Below are positions 26,675 through 36,945 of a stretch of DNA of 64,000 nt, in pieces. The first letter of the stretch is position 1. Each line of letters starts with the position of its first letter. Below the pieces are notes generated by a model. The model saw only the letters and a list, made by a program, of their open reading frames with translations, made no database searches and was not told where the DNA came from. This DNA comes from Litoreibacter meonggei (GTDB lineage Bacteria; Pseudomonadota; Alphaproteobacteria; Rhodobacterales; Rhodobacteraceae). The stretch lies in contig NZ_RCCE01000001.1 of the NCBI RefSeq assembly GCF_003663885.1, positions 186,001-250,000 on the forward strand, written 5' to 3'. Position numbers and translations under genes: made by a program.

Positions 26675-27676
26675 ATGGCCGCCAAGAAAACCACCAAGAA
26701 AGCGAATGTCTCCAAGGAAGAGCTTCTAAGCTTTTACCGCGACATGCTTTTGATCCGTCGCTTTGAAGAAAAAGCGGGCCAGCTGTACGGAATGGGCCTG
26801 ATCGGTGGGTTCTGCCACCTCTACATTGGTCAAGAGGCCGTCGTTGTAGGCTTGGAAGCAGCCACCAAAGAGGGCGACAAGCGCATCACCTCTTACCGTG
26901 ACCATGGCCACATGCTGGCCTGCGGCATGGACCCTAAAGGCGTTATGGCCGAACTGACGGGCCGCGAAGGCGGCTATTCCAAAGGCAAGGGCGGCTCCAT
27001 GCATATGTTCTCCAAGGAGAAGCATTTCTATGGAGGGCACGGCATCGTCGCGGCTCAGGTGCCTCTGGGCGCAGGTCTGGCGTTTTCTGACAAGTACCGC
27101 GGCAATGACAATGTGACGTTTACCTATTTCGGCGACGGTGCCGCGAACCAAGGTCAGGTCTACGAGGCGTTTAACATGGCCGCGCTGTGGGATCTGCCGG
27201 TGATTTTCGTAATCGAGAACAATGAATACGCGATGGGCACTGCCATGGCCCGCTCTACCTCGTCGCCCGACATCTACACCCGTGGCGCCGCCTTTGGGAT
27301 TAAAGGCGAGGCAGTAGATGGCATGGATGTTCTGAAGGTCAAGGAAGCATCAGAGAAAGCCGTGGCGCACTGCCGCGCGGGCAAAGGCCCCTATATCCTT
27401 GAAGTCAAAACCTATCGATATCGCGGCCACTCCATGTCAGATCCTGCGAAATACCGCACGCGCGAAGAAGTTCAGAAGATGCGCGACGAGCGGGACTGCA
27501 TCGAACAGGTCCGCGACATGCTGCTGACCGGAAAACATGCAACTGACGATGATCTGAAAGCCATCGACAAGGAGATCAAGGGCATCGTGAACGAAGCGGC
27601 CGATTTCTCCAAAGAAAGCCCCGAGCCTAGCTTGGACGAGCTCTATACCGACATTTACATGGAAGCGGAGGCTTAA
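26675..27676 (+). CDS. pdhA: Pyruvate dehydrogenase E1 component, alpha subunit
   Basis: A 333-residue E1 alpha of the heterotetrameric type. The thiamine diphosphate motif is GDGAANQGQVYEAFNMA to VIENNEYAMGT (residues about 155-190), and the phosphorylation-loop-like segment YRYRGHSMSDPAKYR follows near 250. The N-terminus is lysine-rich (AAKKTTKKANVSKE). With E1 beta it decarboxylates pyruvate and acetylates lipoate. GGGAGG precedes the ATG, and a palindrome lies upstream. First gene of a four-gene PDH operon. Confidence 0.97.
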   Translation: MAAKKTTKKANVSKEELLSFYRDMLLIRRFEEKAGQLYGMGLIGGFCHLYIGQEAVVVGLEAATKEGDKRITSYRDHGHMLACGMDPKGVMAELTGREGGYSKGKGGSMHMFSKEKHFYGGHGIVAAQVPLGAGLAFSDKYRGNDNVTFTYFGDGAANQGQVYEAFNMAALWDLPVIFVIENNEYAMGTAMARSTSSPDIYTRGAAFGIKGEAVDGMDVLKVKEASEKAVAHCRAGKGPYILEVKTYRYRGHSMSDPAKYRTREEVQKMRDERDCIEQVRDMLLTGKHATDDDLKAIDKEIKGIVNEAADFSKESPEPSLDELYTDIYMEAEA

Positions 27677-27679
27677 GAC

Positions 27680-29050
27680 ATGGCGACCGAAATTCTAATG
27701 CCCGCCCTCTCGCCCACCATGGAAGAAGGCACTCTTGCCAAGTGGCTTGTGAAGGAAGGCGACACTGTCTCCTCCGGCGACATTATGGCTGAAATCGAAA
27801 CCGACAAGGCCACGATGGAATTTGAAGCCGTAGACGAAGGCATCATCGGCAAAATCCTGATCACGGAAGGCACCGAAGGCGTGAAAGTGAACACCGCCAT
27901 AGCGATTTTGGTTGAGGAAGGCGAAAGCGCCGATGACCTTGAAGCGTCTTCTGGTGCTGGTTCTGACGACGAGGACAAAGCCCCGATTGACGAGCCGATG
28001 TCCGCCAACCCCGGCGCGCCTGTCGCGGTGGTCGTTCCTGCCGAAATGGACATCCCTGAAGGCACTGAAATGAAGCCAACAACGGTCCGCGAAGCCCTGC
28101 GCGACGCCATGGCCGAGGAAATGCGCCGCACGCCGGAAGTATTCCTGATGGGCGAGGAAGTCGCCGAATACCAAGGCGCTTACAAAATCTCCCAAGGGTT
28201 GCTGGACGAGTTCGGTTCCAAACGCGTCATCGACACACCAATCACGGAGCACGGCTTTGCCGGTATCGGCGTGGGCGCTGCGTTCGGTGGTTTGAACCCG
28301 ATTGTGGAATTCATGACCTTCAACTTCGCCATGCAGGCGATTGACCACATCATCAACTCTGCAGCCAAGACACTGTATATGTCCGGCGGCCAGATGGGTT
28401 GCCCGATTGTGTTCCGCGGCCCCAACGGGGCCGCGGCGCGCGTCGGCGCCCAGCACTCCCACGACTACGCTGCCTGGTATTCGCAAATTCCGGGGTTGAA
28501 AGTCGTGATGCCCTACTCGGCCGCAGACGCCAAAGGACTGCTTAAAACCGCTATTCGTGACCCCAATCCGGTGATCTTCCTTGAGAACGAAATTCTCTAC
28601 GGCCAGTCCTTCGACGTCCCGGTCATGGATGACTACACGGTACCGTTCGGCAAGGCGAAAATCTGGCGTGAGGGCACGGATGTGACCATCGTCAGCTTCG
28701 GCATCGGGATGAAGTACGCACTGGAGGCCGCTGATAAATTGGCAGAAGATGGTATCAGCGCCGAAGTTTTAGACCTACGAACGCTGCGCCCGATGGACAC
28801 TGGTGCGATTATCGAAAGCGTCAAGAAAACCAACCGCTGCGTCACTGTGGAGGAAGGTTTCCCTGTCTGCTCCATTGGCAGTTACATCAGTTCGGTCCTG
28901 ATGCAGGAGGCGTTCGATTACCTCGACGCGCCCGTCATCAACTGCACTGGCAAGGACGTCCCCATGCCCTATGCGGCCAACCTCGAAAAGCTTGCACTGA
29001 CGACGACCAAAGAGGTCATCGACGCGGTAAAAGCTGTCACCTACCGCTAG
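27680..29050 (+). CDS. pdhB: Pyruvate dehydrogenase E1 beta subunit with N-terminal lipoyl domain
   Basis: A 456-residue protein, longer than plain E1 beta because residues 1-80 form a lipoyl domain whose lipoylated lysine lies in [13 protein letters not shown]. An acidic linker follows (residues about 85-135), then the transketolase-like E1 beta domain ([33 protein letters not shown]-like). Lipoyl-bearing E1 beta is known from Rhodobacteraceae and other alphaproteobacteria. The lipoyl domain is nearly identical to that of pdhC in this operon. GGAGG precedes the ATG. Confidence 0.97.
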   Translation: MATEILMPALSPTMEEGTLAKWLVKEGDTVSSGDIMAEIETDKATMEFEAVDEGIIGKILITEGTEGVKVNTAIAILVEEGESADDLEASSGAGSDDEDKAPIDEPMSANPGAPVAVVVPAEMDIPEGTEMKPTTVREALRDAMAEEMRRTPEVFLMGEEVAEYQGAYKISQGLLDEFGSKRVIDTPITEHGFAGIGVGAAFGGLNPIVEFMTFNFAMQAIDHIINSAAKTLYMSGGQMGCPIVFRGPNGAAARVGAQHSHDYAAWYSQIPGLKVVMPYSAADAKGLLKTAIRDPNPVIFLENEILYGQSFDVPVMDDYTVPFGKAKIWREGTDVTIVSFGIGMKYALEAADKLAEDGISAEVLDLRTLRPMDTGAIIESVKKTNRCVTVEEGFPVCSIGSYISSVLMQEAFDYLDAPVINCTGKDVPMPYAANLEKLALTTTKEVIDAVKAVTYR

Positions 29051-29053
29051 AAG

Positions 29054-29545
29054 ATGGTTCAGGAACGCCAAAATTTACACTCCATCGAGGCAAGCAGGTG
29101 GCTTTTCGAAAGCTTCACAACCTCGCAGCGTGAAAACAACCGCAACCTGATCTGGGTATGTGGGGCGTTCCTCTTCGCATCATTTCTAACGGTTGCGTTT
29201 AACTTGGGTGCGATTGAAAACATCGCATTCCAAGCGCTGTCAATCGAGGGGAGTTTGACCTCGACCCTCCCTATCCGCGCGATGATGTCCGTGGTGTGCT
29301 TCGTGACTTTTGCGGCAATTGTCTACGTGGTTCTCGAGCAGCAACGTCTCGAACTGGGGGTAGACTACCTCGCTAAACAGCAACAAAGCGAGGCTGCCCA
29401 GATCGACTCGTTTTCCGACTGGCTCGAGCAGCGCCACCCAATGGTGTCACGAGCCAAACGGCTTTCTATCGTAGCCTTTCTCACATTTTGCGCGGCTGTC
29501 CTTGTGATCGACATCGCCACGCTTTTCTACTCATTCTCAATCTGA
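29054..29545 (+). CDS. Hypothetical three-span membrane protein inside the PDH operon
   Basis: Not recognised. 163 residues with predicted membrane helices at about 31-50, 73-93 and 136-160 and a polar, glutamine-rich loop between the second and third. It begins 3 bases after pdhB and ends 10 bases before pdhC, so it is read with the E1 and E2 genes. PDH operons usually have nothing here. Its codon use and AT content differ little from intergenic background, which fits later insertion. No catalytic motif is visible. Confidence 0.7.
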   Translation: MVQERQNLHSIEASRWLFESFTTSQRENNRNLIWVCGAFLFASFLTVAFNLGAIENIAFQALSIEGSLTSTLPIRAMMSVVCFVTFAAIVYVVLEQQRLELGVDYLAKQQQSEAAQIDSFSDWLEQRHPMVSRAKRLSIVAFLTFCAAVLVIDIATLFYSFSI

Positions 29546-29555
29546 GGACCAGACC

Positions 29556-30860
29556 ATGCCAATAGAAATTCTCATGCCCGCGCTCTCCCCCACTATGGAG
29601 GAAGGCACGCTTGCCAAATGGTTAGTGAAAGAAGGCGATACCGTTAATTCCGGCGACATCATGGCCGAGATCGAGACCGACAAAGCCACGATGGAATTTG
29701 AAGCTGTAGACGAAGGTGTCGTCGGCAAGATACTTGTGTCGGAGGGCACCGACGGCGTGAAGGTGAACACACCGATTGCGGTTCTGCTGGAAGACGGCGA
29801 AAGCGCCGACGACATTGGCGAGACGTCATCCAAGCCTACAGAAACGCCGAGGTCCAAAACTGAAGACCCTAAAAATGACGCGCCTACACCGGCAGCCGCC
29901 CCCGCTGCTGCACCATCCAAATCTGACGGTGAACGTATCTTCGCATCCCCTCTTGCCCGCCGGATAGCCGCGGACAAAGGAATTGATTTGGCCGATCTAA
30001 AGGGCTCCGGCCCTAAAGGGCGCATTGTGAAGGCCGACGTGGAAGGTGCAAAAGCCACACCAAAAGCTCAACAAGCAACATCGACCGACGCGCCAGCAGG
30101 GGCCGCCAGCGCTCCGGCGATGGCGTCTGGCCCCACCACCGACCAAGTGCGCAAGATGTATGAGGGCCGCGAGTACGAGGAGCAGCCACTCGACGGCATG
30201 CGCAAAACCATCGCGGCCCGCCTGACAGAGGCTAAGCAGTCGGTTCCGCATTTCTATCTGCGTCGTGACATCCAACTGGACGCGCTTCTCAAGTTCCGCG
30301 CAACACTGAACAAGCAACTGGAAGCCCGCGGCGTGAAACTGTCGGTTAACGATTTCATCATCAAAGCCTGCGCACTGGCCTTGCAACAAGTGCCGGATGC
30401 GAACGCCGTCTGGGCTGGCGATCGTACGCTGAGCCTAAAGCCTTCCGACGTTGCAGTAGCGGTGGCAATCGAAGGCGGGTTATTCACACCGGTCCTGAAA
30501 GACGCCGACATGAAATCGCTGTCTGCCCTCTCTACAGAGATGAAGGACCTTGCAACGCGCGCCCGCGACCGCAAACTTGCACCACATGAATACATGGGCG
30601 GCAGTTTTGCGATCTCCAACTTGGGTATGTTCGGGATCGACAATTTCGACGCCATCATCAACCCACCCCACGCCGCAATTCTGGCTGTGGGCGCAGGTGC
30701 AAAAAAACCTGTTGTGGGCGAAGATGGGGAGCTGAAAGTGGCGACCGTGATGTCCACAACGCTGAGCGTCGATCACCGTGTGATTGACGGCGCACTTGGG
30801 GCCAATTTGCTCAACGCGATCAAGGATAACCTTGAGAACCCGATGGGCATGCTCGCCTAG
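29556..30860 (+). CDS. pdhC: Dihydrolipoamide acetyltransferase (PDH E2)
   Basis: A 434-residue E2. Order: lipoyl domain (residues 1-80, [13 protein letters not shown]), alanine- and proline-rich linker, peripheral subunit-binding domain ([30 protein letters not shown], split here as near residues 128-162), second linker, and catalytic domain with the active-site HRVIDGALG near the C-terminus. It passes the acetyl group from lipoate to CoA and forms the core of the complex. GAGGA precedes the ATG. The E3 gene (lpd) is not in this operon; a terminator follows. Confidence 0.97.
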   Translation: MPIEILMPALSPTMEEGTLAKWLVKEGDTVNSGDIMAEIETDKATMEFEAVDEGVVGKILVSEGTDGVKVNTPIAVLLEDGESADDIGETSSKPTETPRSKTEDPKNDAPTPAAAPAAAPSKSDGERIFASPLARRIAADKGIDLADLKGSGPKGRIVKADVEGAKATPKAQQATSTDAPAGAASAPAMASGPTTDQVRKMYEGREYEEQPLDGMRKTIAARLTEAKQSVPHFYLRRDIQLDALLKFRATLNKQLEARGVKLSVNDFIIKACALALQQVPDANAVWAGDRTLSLKPSDVAVAVAIEGGLFTPVLKDADMKSLSALSTEMKDLATRARDRKLAPHEYMGGSFAISNLGMFGIDNFDAIINPPHAAILAVGAGAKKPVVGEDGELKVATVMSTTLSVDHRVIDGALGANLLNAIKDNLENPMGMLA

Positions 30861-30875
30861 CCCTCGCTATTCAAT

Positions 30876-30909
30876 AAAAAAGGCCGGATCAAACGATCCG
30901 GCCTTTTTC
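30876..30909. terminator. Bidirectional intrinsic terminator
   Basis: Perfect 9-bp stem GGCCGGATC/GATCCGGCC with a 4-base loop, flanked by A and T tracts. It serves the convergent pdhC and cysE genes. Confidence 0.94.
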
Positions 30910-30926
30910 TACCTAATTATTTAATA

Positions 30927-31736
30927 TCAGCCTTTGGTACCAATCATCTGATCCATTGAGATCGAAGGATGCGTGCACCCCGCCTCACCCACAATCTTGG
31001 CGGGAACTCCGGCCACAGTCTTCATCGGTGGAACCTCTTCCAACACCACAGAACCTGCAGCCACGCGGGAGCAATGCCCCACCGTGATATTACCCAGAAC
31101 TTTCGCGCCCGCACCAATCAGCACACCGTTCTCGATTTTCGGGTGACGGTCGTCATGCTCTTTCCCCGTCCCGCCCAGCGTGACCGAGTGCAACATGGAG
31201 ACGTTGTCGCCAACGACAGCCGTCTCACCAATCACGATGGAATGGGCGTGGTCGATCATGATACCCTTGCCGATCCGCGCCGCAGGATGGATATCCACAC
31301 CAAAGGTCTCCGAGGTCCGCATTTGTACGAAGTAAGACATGTCCTTGCGGCCCTGCTTCCACAGCCAATGCCCGATGCGGTAGGCTTGGATTGCTTGAAA
31401 TCCTTTGAAGAACAGCACAGGTTGAAGGAACCGATCGCACGCGGGGTCACGATCATAAACCGCAACAATGTCAGCGCGCGCCGCTTCCCCAAGCGTGGGA
31501 TCACTCGCATAGGCCTCATCTGCGATTTCGCGCAAAATTTGTTCTGACATCTCCGCAGACGCCAGTTTTTGCGAAAACCGATAGGCCAATGCGGCTTCCA
31601 GTTTGCCGTGGTGCAAGACAGAGCCGTGGATAAGTCCGCCCAAGAGCGGCTCATCCGCAATGGCCACACGCGCTTCTTCTGTGATTTGCGACCAGACCGG
31701 ATCGATATTCGCCAACTTGGGGTCGGAATGTGCCAT
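30927..31736 (-). CDS. cysE: Serine O-acetyltransferase
   Basis: A 269-residue protein. The N-terminal helical domain (residues 1-140) is followed by a left-handed beta helix with hexapeptide repeats, including DIHPAARIGKGIMIDHAHSIVIGE, the catalytic His-containing DHAH segment and the GGTGKEHDDRHPKI loop. It acetylates serine with acetyl-CoA, the first step of cysteine synthesis. AAAGGA lies before the ATG. cysE beside the GTA cluster is a common arrangement in Rhodobacterales. Confidence 0.96.
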   Translation of the reverse strand: MAHSDPKLANIDPVWSQITEEARVAIADEPLLGGLIHGSVLHHGKLEAALAYRFSQKLASAEMSEQILREIADEAYASDPTLGEAARADIVAVYDRDPACDRFLQPVLFFKGFQAIQAYRIGHWLWKQGRKDMSYFVQMRTSETFGVDIHPAARIGKGIMIDHAHSIVIGETAVVGDNVSMLHSVTLGGTGKEHDDRHPKIENGVLIGAGAKVLGNITVGHCSRVAAGSVVLEEVPPMKTVAGVPAKIVGEAGCTHPSISMDQMIGTKG

Positions 31737-31842
31737 CAGATGTCCTTTAAAGTGTTCTTACGTTCATACACCACATAGGTAAAATCTGGCAATTCCAAAC
31801 CCCTGTCACGCGCGAAACTGTGAACGGGTTGATCACGTTTCG

Positions 31843-32553
31843 TTATGGTCGCGGCAAATCGAACCGTAGAAGGTGCACCGCAAGACGCACGGTGCCACCT
31901 GCAAAGTCGCCACCATTGGCCGTTAGTTTCAACTGGGTATTGCCGTAATAAGCCTGCGGCTGTCCTGTCAGCCCACGCACCCATGATCCCGCACCAATCC
32001 CCAGACCCGATCCATACCGGGCGTCAGAAGTATCAACTCCCAAAGACCAATCGCTTAATGTGCCGGTGATGGCCGTCACAACAAGCCCGGTTACCGCCAG
32101 CACTACGCTACCCTGCGGGATCACAAAGCCTGTAAGCGCGCTGGCACCAGTGCCAACATCAAAGTCAAACTCCACCGTCTCCGCCCGCATACTTGCCCCG
32201 AATGGCGAGGACGACAGCGGGTTATCCTGCCATTCCACCCCGTCAAAGCGCACATCCACGGCCTCATCCCCGACAAACAGCTTCCATCCCGCCAAAGGCG
32301 ACAAAAACTCCCAACCGCCGTTCAAGTAGAACGCCAGTTTGCCGTCTTCATTGTCCCACGCATTCACACCGCCAAGGGGCACAAGGTAACACTCGCCCTC
32401 CTCAGCCAGCACAGGTGGCGTGACCAAGGACCGGCTCACCACACTCAACTGCAATGCCGCGTCAATCCGCGCCAAGGCTTCATTCATTGTAACGTGTTTT
32501 TGCGCTTGCGAGGCCGCAAGCAGCGGAAGTTTCAGAGTTGCTGTATCAGCCAT
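31843..32553 (-). CDS. DUF2793 domain protein at the end of the GTA cluster
   Basis: A 236-residue protein with the DUF2793 signature LPLLAASQAQKHVTMNEALARIDAALQ near the N-terminus. The start at 32553 overlaps the stop of the large GTA tail gene and has AAGGA 9 bases before it; an in-frame codon farther upstream would run into that gene. DUF2793 proteins occur at the end of GTA and phage tail gene sets and are probably tail-tip or receptor-binding accessory proteins, though this is inferred from location. Confidence 0.82.
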   Translation of the reverse strand: MADTATLKLPLLAASQAQKHVTMNEALARIDAALQLSVVSRSLVTPPVLAEEGECYLVPLGGVNAWDNEDGKLAFYLNGGWEFLSPLAGWKLFVGDEAVDVRFDGVEWQDNPLSSSPFGASMRAETVEFDFDVGTGASALTGFVIPQGSVVLAVTGLVVTAITGTLSDWSLGVDTSDARYGSGLGIGAGSWVRGLTGQPQAYYGNTQLKLTANGGDFAGGTVRLAVHLLRFDLPRP

Positions 32554-35500
32554 TAATTTCAATCCTTGAGAAAAGTCCCGGTCCAAAGCGCAAGGACACC
32601 TGCGCCACTTCGAGTGTGTAAGGCCCCGTCAGCCCGTCCGCCGTTTGGTCCGCACCTGAATACGTCCATGCCGCCGCGCCAACTTCGGCTTCCCGTACAA
32701 CGCTGCCCGCTTGGATCACCCGCACCAGATACCGCTCGACGTCCTCGCCCAACGGCACGTCGACCGCCGCCCAGCTGTCACCATCAACCCTTGTGCGACG
32801 CGTCCAGCTGACCTGTATATCTGGTCCCGAGTTGCGCACCTTAAGATGCGCGGGAGCGTAAGGCCGCAAGCCAATCCCTTGGAATGCCTCGATATAGTAA
32901 CGGAACGAGGGATCATCATAAGGCCGCAACGACGGACCAATCCGGTAATGCCGCGCCAATCCGCGCGCTGATGCCTGCATCTCGATCTGTGTCGGGCCAC
33001 CGTCGAGCATCACAAAGCGGCTGCCCGCAGGCCAGATATCAGGGATCAACCCGTCGCTGCCCGCTTGGCCCCGCAGCAGATCAGACAGCTCGTAAGTATC
33101 CGGCCCCACAAGTTCCGCGCGCGCAAACTGGATGATCTCCCACACATCAGACGAGCCATCTCCGATCGCGGCCACATTGGCCCCGTTCAGCACCGCATCG
33201 CGCGAGACCGAGCTCAGAGGCGCGCCCGAAACCTTAACCCGCATCGGCGCGCCCCGTTGCCAAAGCCCCGCTTCCGCCGATCCAAGTGACGACGCCAGTA
33301 CACCCATCCTTGCAGGTGTCTCAATTACCGAGTTCAGCGCATAATCGCTATCCTCAGACGCGCTGTACACCGCCACGCCCCCCGGCCAAGGTCGCGCCGT
33401 CGCGGCAATATACGGCGCATGCGCCACCTCATCGCCTTTCAACAAGGGCAGGTCCATAAATTGGGCCGACACAGGCACCGGAACCGCGAAGGGCCGCACC
33501 TCTCCAACACTCTCCACCGCCTCGCTCGGCGTGTAGATTTGACGCTCGACCCGCACCGCCTCAATACGGCGCGCACCGCGATCCTCAACACGATCAACGC
33601 GGTACAAGGTTGTGTCGCCACGGGCATCGGCAAGCTCTGCCAAATCCCCAGCGCGCAAATCGCTGCGTGAAGGTGGCACCGCAAAGCTCACGGCATCCCG
33701 CGCCACCCGCGCCTCTGACAGCCAGCGCTCCGCAATTGTTGTGGCCTCGGCATCGGTCAGCGCAAGCGGCAACTCGTTTTGGGTGACGTCCGCGGCCCCG
33801 TCATGCGGGAACCGCGCACCCGCCACACGTGCGACGAACTCGCCCTCGGCCTCGACATAGCCGAGGCGTACCTCACCGACGACCTCAGCCTCCGGCGTGC
33901 GCATCTGTTCTAGCGCAGCCTCGCCACCATCAACGACCAATTCCGCGTCGCTGATTGCCACATCACGGGCAGCTTGGCGCGCTTGGAACACGACCTTGCC
34001 GCCACGCTCTATGGCATCAAACCCCAGCGCGATCATCAAGGGCTGCAACGCCGAACGCGGTGTGTCGAACTCAGCCACACTGAACCCGCGCACGATCCCA
34101 TGCAGACCATCCACGTCATACGCCAACAGCCCTACGCTTTCGCATATCTCACCAACCACATGCGCCAGCGGCATCACCGAGGTCCGTCCCGTCAGCCAGT
34201 GCCCCGTCACGTGATTCTGCCCGTCGCTCCAAACCGACAGGTTGCTCGGAAAGTCCGGCCAGGGCCTTGCATCCCACGCCCAGACAAACGCCCGCGACAT
34301 ATCCACCATGGGGCCGCCGTAGACTGCGCTTTCGGGGTTGTTTTCGACAGCCCCGAAGAACCCGTAGTAGGCGCGCAGATATTGCATCTGCACATAGTCA
34401 TCCCGCTTGCCATTGGAGAAATGCGGGATCGCACTCTCGCTCGATTTCGGGTCAAGAAACTTGTTCGGCTCGTTCGGCCCCTTATCAATCGCAGCGCACC
34501 CCATCTCGGTGAACCAGATCGGCTTCGATTGTGGCTCCCATGCACTCGACTCAGTGGACCGCACGCCGCCAACACGCTCATGATGTGCCTCGCCCCACCA
34601 GCTCCATAAATCTTTGTAGCGATAGACCCACGGCTCCCCATGCGCCCCGTCCTCAATCGGAGTACGGATCTGCAACGCCCGCTCCTCACTGTCGCGGTAG
34701 TACCAGTCGTAGCCTTCACCGCCGCGAATATTGCCGCGCAGGTAGTCCAGATCGTAGATTGAGCCAGAATCCGCATCCAAATGCGTCTCCCCATCGCGCC
34801 AATCAGAAATCGGCATGTAGTTGTCGATCCCAACAAAATCGATCGCGTCGTCCGCCCAAAGAGGGTCCAAATGGTACAGCAAATCGCCTGAGCCATCTTG
34901 CGGCTGATACCCAGAATATTCCGACCAATCGGCAGCATAGCCAATCTTGACCTCTGCACCCAAGATCCCACGCACCTCTGCGGCCAGTACCCGAAGCACC
35001 TCCACCGCAGGAAAGCCCCCGCTGGCGTCCCGGATTTGCGTCAGACCTCGCATCTCCGAGCCGATGCAGAACGCTTCAACCCCTCCGGCAGCAGCACATA
35101 AATGCGCGTAGTGCAGAATAAACCGACGGTAAGTGTATTCGGCCGGGCCAGTATAGCTCACCGCACCACCGCTTACCGCGAAGTCGGAAACCTGCGCGGC
35201 CCCCGTGAACGCCGCAATCTCAGCAGTGGCAGCCGCCGTCCCATCGGTAGAGCCCGCAACCCCGAGCGCCCGTTCAGACGTGATCCGCCCACGCCACGGC
35301 AACGCAGGCTGTCCAGCATTGCCGCTATACGGGTCAGGCAGAGTATTCCCCTCCAGTTGCTCCATCAAAATAAACGGGTAGAACATGACGCCTTGACCGG
35401 CATCTTTCAGCGCGGCAATGGCCTCCAAGACCGAAGCATCAGACGGCGTTCCCCCATAGACAGGCACACCATCTTTTCGGGCAACCATCTGAGCCTGCTC

Positions 35501-36499
35501 GCGCGCAACCCCGGACACCGACCACACCGACGGATCAGCGCCTGCTATCGGTGAACTCCCAATGGCAAAAGCAGTGCTCGCGTGATCCTCCACCTTCGGG
35601 GCAACGCGACAATGCCCAGCGCGTAGGTCATCTCCAAACCAACTCACCACAAGCGAGGTGGATCGGCACTTTGGCAATTCCTCCGTCAATGCATCCAATG
35701 AAGACACTAAGTCCGGCACCCCCTCAGCGCTGTTCACATTCGCCGCAACCTCTTCGCCGAACTCTCCTGTGCGATATACAGGCGTCGTCGCCAAAGCGAA
35801 CTCTCCTGAACCCGGCATCAAAGCAACAGCTTTCACTAGGTCCGACACCAACGGCTCTGTGATGCCCTCCGCCCGCGATGGCCTGATCACCTCAAACGTC
35901 AGTTGTGGCACGCGGTTGCCGTATTCGCTGAGGTCCATGTCCTCAATAACGACATAGGCCAGCCCTCGATAGGCAGGAACGCTTCCGTCTCCCTCAATGG
36001 CGCTCATCACAGGATCAGGCTGCTGGTCCTTGGTGCCGCGATACACCCGCAAGCTCAGATCCGACTTGCGGATGATCGTACCATCCGCCCAGATCCGGCC
36101 AACGCGGGCGATCTCACCCTCGCACAACGCAACCGCTATCGAGATGCAATAGCTGTATTGACGCGTGGTCTCCTTGGGGCCGCCCCCTTTGCCTCCCCGC
36201 TGCTGGGTAACCGTCACCTTTTCCTTGAATCGCGAGGTCCAGATCACGTTCCCGGGCACTCTCATACGCCCAAACACACGCGGGATCACCCCGCCCTCAT
36301 TGGCACCCATGACACGCATCCGGTCCAGACGGCCGGTCTCCACCGTCTGGGAGCCACCCCCCAGAAGTCGCTGGTCAATCGCACGGCCAATCGTCGCGCC
36401 GATGGCCCTCCCGATGACGACAGAGCTGATCCCAAACGCGCCGCTGCCCAATGCGCCGCCAACAGCGGCCCCCGCCGCAGAGAGAAGTATAGTTGCCAT
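32546..36499 (-). CDS. GTA host-specificity / TIM-barrel tail protein (gp15 type)
   Basis: The largest gene of the window: 1317 residues, matching RcGTA gp15 in length and order. It begins with a hydrophobic glycine-rich segment (residues 1-45), has a TIM-barrel domain in the middle (about 430-720, with WFTEMGCAAIDKGPNEPNKF) and phage tail-type beta domains toward the end. gp15-like proteins form the megatron/hub at the tail tip and may reach through the recipient envelope. It overlaps gp14 by one base at the start. Intact reading frame. Confidence 0.93.
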   Translation of the reverse strand: MATILLSAAGAAVGGALGSGAFGISSVVIGRAIGATIGRAIDQRLLGGGSQTVETGRLDRMRVMGANEGGVIPRVFGRMRVPGNVIWTSRFKEKVTVTQQRGGKGGGPKETTRQYSYCISIAVALCEGEIARVGRIWADGTIIRKSDLSLRVYRGTKDQQPDPVMSAIEGDGSVPAYRGLAYVVIEDMDLSEYGNRVPQLTFEVIRPSRAEGITEPLVSDLVKAVALMPGSGEFALATTPVYRTGEFGEEVAANVNSAEGVPDLVSSLDALTEELPKCRSTSLVVSWFGDDLRAGHCRVAPKVEDHASTAFAIGSSPIAGADPSVWSVSGVAREQAQMVARKDGVPVYGGTPSDASVLEAIAALKDAGQGVMFYPFILMEQLEGNTLPDPYSGNAGQPALPWRGRITSERALGVAGSTDGTAAATAEIAAFTGAAQVSDFAVSGGAVSYTGPAEYTYRRFILHYAHLCAAAGGVEAFCIGSEMRGLTQIRDASGGFPAVEVLRVLAAEVRGILGAEVKIGYAADWSEYSGYQPQDGSGDLLYHLDPLWADDAIDFVGIDNYMPISDWRDGETHLDADSGSIYDLDYLRGNIRGGEGYDWYYRDSEERALQIRTPIEDGAHGEPWVYRYKDLWSWWGEAHHERVGGVRSTESSAWEPQSKPIWFTEMGCAAIDKGPNEPNKFLDPKSSESAIPHFSNGKRDDYVQMQYLRAYYGFFGAVENNPESAVYGGPMVDMSRAFVWAWDARPWPDFPSNLSVWSDGQNHVTGHWLTGRTSVMPLAHVVGEICESVGLLAYDVDGLHGIVRGFSVAEFDTPRSALQPLMIALGFDAIERGGKVVFQARQAARDVAISDAELVVDGGEAALEQMRTPEAEVVGEVRLGYVEAEGEFVARVAGARFPHDGAADVTQNELPLALTDAEATTIAERWLSEARVARDAVSFAVPPSRSDLRAGDLAELADARGDTTLYRVDRVEDRGARRIEAVRVERQIYTPSEAVESVGEVRPFAVPVPVSAQFMDLPLLKGDEVAHAPYIAATARPWPGGVAVYSASEDSDYALNSVIETPARMGVLASSLGSAEAGLWQRGAPMRVKVSGAPLSSVSRDAVLNGANVAAIGDGSSDVWEIIQFARAELVGPDTYELSDLLRGQAGSDGLIPDIWPAGSRFVMLDGGPTQIEMQASARGLARHYRIGPSLRPYDDPSFRYYIEAFQGIGLRPYAPAHLKVRNSGPDIQVSWTRRTRVDGDSWAAVDVPLGEDVERYLVRVIQAGSVVREAEVGAAAWTYSGADQTADGLTGPYTLEVAQVSLRFGPGLFSRIEING

Positions 36500-36945
36500 C
36501 AGCTACCTGCTTTCGGAAATTCAAATCGCGCGACAACGCGCCGTGCCCAAGGCTCCGAGAACGGAGACTCCACAACCCCATGCCCCGAATAGGCATGAAT
36601 AAATTTCGGGGCATCGCCCAGTGTCGAGGTGATCCCCAGATGTTTGGCGACCCCCTGCTCGCGCATGCGAAACAGCACCACATCGCCCAGCGCGGCCTCA
36701 TCCAGCGCCTTGGCAACCAGCCGCCGTCGTGCAGCCGCCCACAGGCGCTCCTCACCCTGCGGCTCCGACCAATCCGCCGAATACGCGGGCACCGCTTCCG
36801 GCTCCGTGCCATAAACAGCCCGCCACACCCCGCGCAAAAGGCCAAGGCAATCAGCTCCCGCCCCCTTGCAACTCGCCTGATGAAGGTAGGGCGTGCCGAT
36901 CCACTCCCGAGCCTCCGCTACTATCTGTTCAGAAATGCCACTCAT
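36499..36945 (-). CDS. GTA NlpC/P60 peptidase (gp14 type)
   Basis: A 148-residue NlpC/P60-fold protein. The catalytic Cys lies in CKGAGADCLGLLRGVW near residue 30 and the His in FIHAYSGHGVVES near 125. RcGTA gp14 is the corresponding cell-wall peptidase of the tail tip. Overlaps gp13 by 4 bases and gp15 by 1, showing coupled translation. Confidence 0.93.
   Translation of the reverse strand: MSGISEQIVAEAREWIGTPYLHQASCKGAGADCLGLLRGVWRAVYGTEPEAVPAYSADWSEPQGEERLWAAARRRLVAKALDEAALGDVVLFRMREQGVAKHLGITSTLGDAPKFIHAYSGHGVVESPFSEPWARRVVARFEFPKAGS

Noticed and set aside
31736-31984. 82-codon minus-strand frame between cysE and DUF2793
   Set aside because: Most of it overlaps DUF2793 in another frame, and the remaining part has no ribosome site or recognisable motif.
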